A DNA stretch of 21,009 bases, from NCBI GenBank assembly GCA_015039465.1, contig MU129999.1, positions 189,046 to 210,054 of the forward strand. Reading direction: 5' to 3'. This document shows positions 17,299 through 21,009 of this stretch, piece after piece. The translations under genes and the position numbers were made by a program. Source of the DNA: Phlegmacium glaucopus (Eukaryota; Basidiomycota; Agaricomycetes; Agaricales; Cortinariaceae). The first letter of the stretch is position 1; each line of letters starts with the position of its first letter. The notes beneath the pieces are model-generated. The model ran no database searches. It was given only the letters and a program-made list of their open reading frames with translations, and was not told the DNA's origin.

Positions 17299-17559
17299 CT
17301 ATGGCTTTTTTGGTCTTGGAACAATTTCTCGAGTGAACCTGCTCCGGGTTCGTCCATTGCGGTGTCTTCCTTCCTCTTTTGCGAGATCACAGTTATGCTT
17401 TGACAACACCTTGAAGGAGCTTCCATACTTCCTCGTTTCATGATGAGCCTTCCTTGCTGCCTCATTGTTCTTCCATTCAGCTTCGACCATTGCATTCCTG
17501 TTTTTCGTTCTGTTTTCGCCTTCTTCACCCAGCAGCTTGTCGGCCCATTGCAAATGCAT
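17299..17559 (-). CDS. Charged ORF, 86 codons, inside the insertion-like block
   Basis: Rich in Glu, Lys, Arg and Asn (for example LLGEEGENRTKNRN). A second minus frame over the same DNA is also open for 79 codons, which weakens the case. It lies wholly inside the block missing from the other copy and has no relative in the window. Possibly a remnant of a mobile element protein; no domain seen. Confidence 0.2.
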   Translation of the reverse strand: MHLQWADKLLGEEGENRTKNRNAMVEAEWKNNEAARKAHHETRKYGSSFKVLSKHNCDLAKEEGRHRNGRTRSRFTREIVPRPKKP

Positions 17560-17621
17560 TTTCGAAGAGGATGAGTGAAATCTGACTAGATCTGATTACT
17601 TCCACTTTTAGAATGCATGAT

Positions 17622-18328
17622 ACGACAATCTGAAAGGGCTTAGACTAATAGACTGGCTGATAGTAAGTTAAGTACTTTGATCTATCACCTTAGATCATAA
17701 TCAGGAATCTGAAGCTCTTTCTAATTTTATACTAGAACATGGATCTGAAAAGGTTACGGAAAAAAATGATGCCCTGGTTCTGGAATACCTCGTTTTGTGT
17801 GTTTTTGACCATTATTCTGGGTGTACACTCATGAATATACATAGATAGATAGTAGATACTCAATGAACACCTATGCACCGACTCCGAGGTAGTATAGAGC
17901 ATGGGGAAAGAGAAACGGTCAACTTGTCCCACCACTGTATGGCTGTATGTAAGAGCGAGATAATCTCCTTTTTCCGGCAGCGCATCTGAACATCGACTCC
18001 ATGAGGTAGTTCATCTCTTTTGAGGATGTGTCGCACCATTTGAGATGAAATTCAGTCTTTGACCACATGACTGGAACGGCAATGAAGAAGTGTATGAAGT
18101 GGGGTACATAGATTATTTTCTTTTTTTAAATGAGTCTCAGAATGAGATTGCAAGACTAGATTCGTAACACCAGCACCATAGCCAACCTTCGCTGAAGGGT
18201 AATAAGTAAATATGGTATGAACTTTAATATAGTACAATAAGAAAGAGATTTATAGATTACGGCGCCCGCGCCTTGAGCCAAAACTTTATTTGCTTCGCAA
18301 GTCTATGTGAATACCTATATGGTGAAAG
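17622..18328. other. Region downstream of alpha unit 5, non-coding
   Basis: It is matched by mirrored 673 to about 1420 with many indels that are not multiples of three (for example around 18125 and 17840, a GATA/TAGA microsatellite). That argues against coding despite several short ORFs. Confidence 0.5.
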
Positions 18329-18875
18329 TCAAAGAGACGGGGCCTGCATTCTTTTGCGTCGGAGGGACTGAAGGAGTGTCAAGACATATTGCTGAAAGCA
18401 AGGAAAATGGGCAAACTTAAATACATTGTAGAAGGAGCGTACACACCTTGACGGACATAGCAGCCTGCTTGTCAATAGCAGGAGAAGTTGAAGTTTCCTC
18501 CTCTTCGAATATAGTCTCTAAGCATGTGCGACCATAATCAATACGTGTAACCTGTACGACCAATGACACCATGAGGTTCCTCGACTGCTGGTTGCATAAT
18601 ATCAGCTCACAGGCTTATTCAAAGGGTTTTGGATGTTTTCATCCGGTTCGCCACGTAAATCGATGGTTTTCTACAGTCGATAGGTGTTAGCGCCCATTGG
18701 TTTATGCTACGAATGCAGGATAGATGTATACCATTAAGTGATCTTGGGCGGTTGGGAGCATTGCAGGGAATGCAGAAGAATCCAACTTGATGGCGGTTGG
18801 GTATTCATAGAATGAGTGGGGGCCAGATGTTAGAACGAGTGTAAATGACGGTAATCGGAGGCGAGCAAGTGCCAT
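18329..18875 (-). CDS. Alpha gene, unit 5, 123 codons in four exons
   Basis: Exons are 18875-18732, 18670-18611, 18551-18447 and 18391-18329. Introns are 61, 59 and 55 nt with GTATAC, GTGAGC and GTGTGT donors and TAG/CAG acceptors. The product is MALARLRLPSFTLVLTSGPH..., then KTIDLRGEPDENIQNPLNKP as exon 2, an exon 3 with LETIFEEEETSTSP, and QYVLTLLQSLRRKRMQAPSL as exon 4. All family hallmarks are present: PSFTLVLTSG near the N-terminus, KTIDLR opening exon 2, an acidic TIFEE motif and a basic tail. It is nearly identical to the mirrored gene at 121-672. Cellular role unknown. Confidence 0.85.
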
Positions 18876-18995
18876 GTGAATGAAGAGCTCGAATCTAGTA
18901 TGGTAAAGAGAGTGCAAGCGTGAAAAAGACGCGAAGAATGATAGTTTGAGGAAATGAGGACTGCGGTGAGTGAAGTGGGAAGAGAACCCTAAGCA

Positions 18996-19090
18996 GGGAA
19001 AAAAAAGGTCTGTTGTGCTTCTTATAGAATATGACTCGCGAATTCGACGAAAAAAGGGCACGAGCCATCCTGAATTGCGTAATGTCTTGA
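18996..19090 (+). repeat. 95-bp perfect direct repeat, right copy, at the right handedness junction
   Basis: Identical to 2928-3022. Normal-handed sequence ends at its last base. It holds the unit-5 alpha promoter. Confidence 0.9.
19021..19026 (-). promoter_or_regulatory. TATA-like box of alpha, unit 5
   Basis: TATAAG on the minus strand in the near-palindrome TTCTTATAGAA, 151 bp before the alpha ATG, next to an A8 tract and 45-60 bp from the shared TGAATTGCGTAATG block. Confidence 0.5.
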
Positions 19091-21009
19091 GGAGACAGTA
19101 TAGTTGAGGCACATGTTAGAACATTAAGCAACTGTCAGGTAGGAACTAAATATACCACCCCTTCCGAGGAGTTATGAATTAAACGTTTCAACTTACAACT
19201 TCGACCTTCGAAGTACTTCTTGTCCTCTAGGACGCGCAGGTGTGACTGATGTATCCGGAGAAGTTACCTGCGTCCGTACAGGAAAGGCTAGCCGCTTGAG
19301 CAATGAACCCCTGATTCCGGTGCTTTAGGTAACAGATTAAAGTCACTGAACGGTCCTACCATTTTTAGCTGCCGATATTCATACTGTGCTGTTTTTGGAA
19401 CTCCTTAGAAGGCGGGACGAAAAAAATGCGCAACCCTCAACGAAAGTTTCTTTTTTTTTGCCGTTATTATACTAACTCTAGGATCTTTATGTTCTTCTTA
19501 TAATAGTTTTCATAAAGGGCATTTAGTCCCTGCCACCTTTCCTTCTTGATCTCCTAACCGTTACTTAACTCCGCCTACATGTATTGAAACAAACTTTGTG
19601 GCGTTCACCGGACCAAACTATTAGTTGGTGGTCGTGGTTATTTGTTGGTGAGTGGAGGTATATAAACCCGAAGTACTGACGTAATAGGCGCTGATTTAGG
19701 GCCCGCTAGAATTGTCTCCCCGACTAAATGACGCTGCGGTGTGACATTTTCTCTCTTAAGTAACCTGTAATTAGTGGTTGCTTTCGGTAGTACACCCGTT
19801 ATATACTCTTTGGTCAACGTAGGAAGTGACCAGAGTTAGTCGGTTTTAGTGACCGTAACTTTGCCGACAACTTCGACTAATAAACCCCTAAGTCCGCCCG
19901 CCCTCGTAGGTCCGGTTTACTACGCTATTGGGTCATCTGGTGGAGCTGTGGGTACTTTGCACAAGGCCCAGGGGTGTACAGCCTGCGCCGGGAGTTTTCA
20001 TCAAAGGTCAACCTGTTGTCAATAAACAGGTAGCTCAAGTTCTTGTGGTCTTGTGGGTGTAGAGTCCGTCTCTTTAGTCTCAGTTTAAGGTCAACCACTC
20101 ATGCAGTAAGTTTAAGTTAAGAGAGTAAAATACCCGAGAAGGCGGCGAACCAGAAAGCTCTCTGTTACTCGGGCGACGACGAGTACGTTCAAAAAACGAA
20201 ACGGAAGGTCAACGAAAACGCCGTAACAACCGAACTATGGAGACCAAGAAGACCCCGAACTTCCAAGACGAAAGACAGTGTGGAATTTAGCAGGAAAAAT
20301 ACAACCTTGAGTAGTTATGTACCACTTTTCGACCCTTCTGTCTACTACGAGTGACTGAGCAGGCGTTAACAGGGCACACACTGGCACTGCTGCAGTGTAC
20401 CCAAGCACGCCGAGTAACTTGTGTTACTAAGGTTTCGTTGATCGCCCTGGTCACCCGTACTATATCCCTCGCCTAGGTAGAGTAAACACTCTACTACGAC
20501 TTTAGTACCCAGAACGGTCTTCCCTCTTCATCGTCTGGAAGAACGTAGTCCAACCTTTAAGTCCCCTATCCAAGGAGCTCCGAAGCTCAGACCAACGATG
20601 GTCGTACTGAACCTTACGCGTCAGGGTATATAATTCTCCTTACCCACCGAGTAAATGGAAAGACGGTACTTCCGAAGGTTCACCTATCAGTGTTCGGTGA
20701 GTAGGAAGGGCAACAAAAGCAAACGCCAACGCTTCATTGTTCACTTGGACAAGCGACTATGGTAGATATCATGCTTACGTTTCAGAACTAAGTGTTTCTT
20801 TCGACGTATGCTAACTCCCACCTTCTAACAGTTCCATGTACTAAGAGGTTTCAAACCACGAAATTGATTGGACAGTAGGTATTCAATAAGTAGAAGTAGA
20901 AACACAACCTTTGGAATCGACGGTTCGTAGCAACAACGGAATAAAGATGACCCACTTCCGTCCTCATATCTACCTCTACCTAAACTCAACGAGGGTCACG
21001 TGTCACCGC
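19091..21009. other. Right flank written in reverse order (mirror, not complemented)
   Basis: Read right to left without complementing, it reproduces core 3023-4949. Base 21009 corresponds to 3023 and 19091 to 4949; for example 20205-20214 equals 3850-3841. Long stretches (20140-20480) are identical apart from direction; differences concentrate near 20880-21009. Flipped in place, its first base continues 19090 exactly as 3023 continues 3022. The mirrored candidate beta exon is at 20129-20479 and the mirrored gamma motif at 19590-19603. ORFs called here conventionally are spurious. Confidence 0.95.

Larger units (their letters stand above)
16947..17621. other. About 670-bp block present here, absent from the mirrored copy
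   Basis: The mirrored flank passes directly from the equivalent of ATTGAT (about 16941-16946) to GACAATCTGAAAGG (about 17622). TGATA stands on both sides of the block here, which would fit a 5-bp target duplication. It contains a 13-bp inverted repeat (17027-17039 with 17081-17093, ACATATCAGACAG) and a charged minus-strand frame (17299-17559, 86 codons). No terminal inverted repeats or transposase were seen. Confidence 0.5.

Noticed and set aside
17843..17860. GATA/TAGA run as a CRISPR-like or satellite array
   Set aside because: It is a short microsatellite with no spacers, and it is of different length in the mirrored copy.
2928..19090. LTR retrotransposon or integrated element bounded by 95-bp direct repeats
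   Set aside because: After flipping the flanks the identity runs well past both repeat edges, and no gag/pol, integrase or recombinase frame is visible inside.
2928..19090. Homeodomain (A) or pheromone/receptor (B) mating-type locus
   Set aside because: The divergent multi-unit layout is suggestive, but no homeodomain WF.N.R motif, seven-helix STE3 frame or CaaX ending could be found.
1..21009. Large inverted repeat or palindrome joining the two ends of the window
   Set aside because: The ends match the core as string reversals on the same strand, not as reverse complements, so they cannot pair as an inverted repeat.

Overview
The window looks like fungal nuclear DNA, most likely from a basidiomycete. 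The genes that can be modelled are short and split by introns of 50-64 nt with GT...AG borders, TATA-like boxes lie about 135-160 bp upstream of start codons, and gene units are tightly packed and highly diverged. This assignment is inference; no marker gene fixes the species. There are no long ORFs, rRNA, tRNA, CRISPR arrays or bacterial operons.

Handedness anomaly. The window has three parts. The core (2928-19090) reads normally. The left flank (1-2927) and right flank (19091-21009) hold real sequence written backwards without complementing. Base 1 corresponds to 18995 and later left-flank bases run down through the core; base 21009 corresponds to 3023 and earlier right-flank bases run up to 4949. 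The mirrored copies are not exact: they carry substitutions, indels, and on the left a private transposon. They are therefore a diverged second copy, not a digital duplicate. If each flank is flipped in place, the genes, splice sites and the transposon's TA-flanked ends all become normal, and the window becomes one continuous locus containing a direct duplication with a period of 16,068 bp.

Locus layout, after mentally flipping the flanks. A unit recurs with spacings of about 3.8, 3.3, 3.6 and 5.4 kb. Each unit has a small minus-strand gene, here called alpha (116-126 codons, 3 or 4 exons). Copies are at 121-672 (mirrored), 6145-6605, 9392-9881, 12962-13489 and 18329-18875. Upstream of alpha comes a TATA element and a shared block, then a module with an interrupted GTGAC/GTCAC palindrome about 105 bp before a TTTAAGGTGTGAC motif, a possible plus-strand exon encoding a basic C-terminus, and a tiny spliced plus-strand ORF (gamma) carrying the 14-bp motif GCGGTGTTTCAAAG. 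Downstream of three alpha copies is CATATGGTACAT. The fifth unit is nearly the same as the first; the other units differ strongly from one another.

Between units four and five lies delta (16598-16858), encoding an 86-residue candidate secreted, dibasic-processed peptide. It also has an intact mirrored counterpart (1904-2173). The alpha and delta reading frames are the best-supported genes; beta and gamma are candidates. I recognise none of these families by name. A rapidly diversifying tandem array of small genes is the biological content; the reversed flanks are most simply a data-handling artefact.
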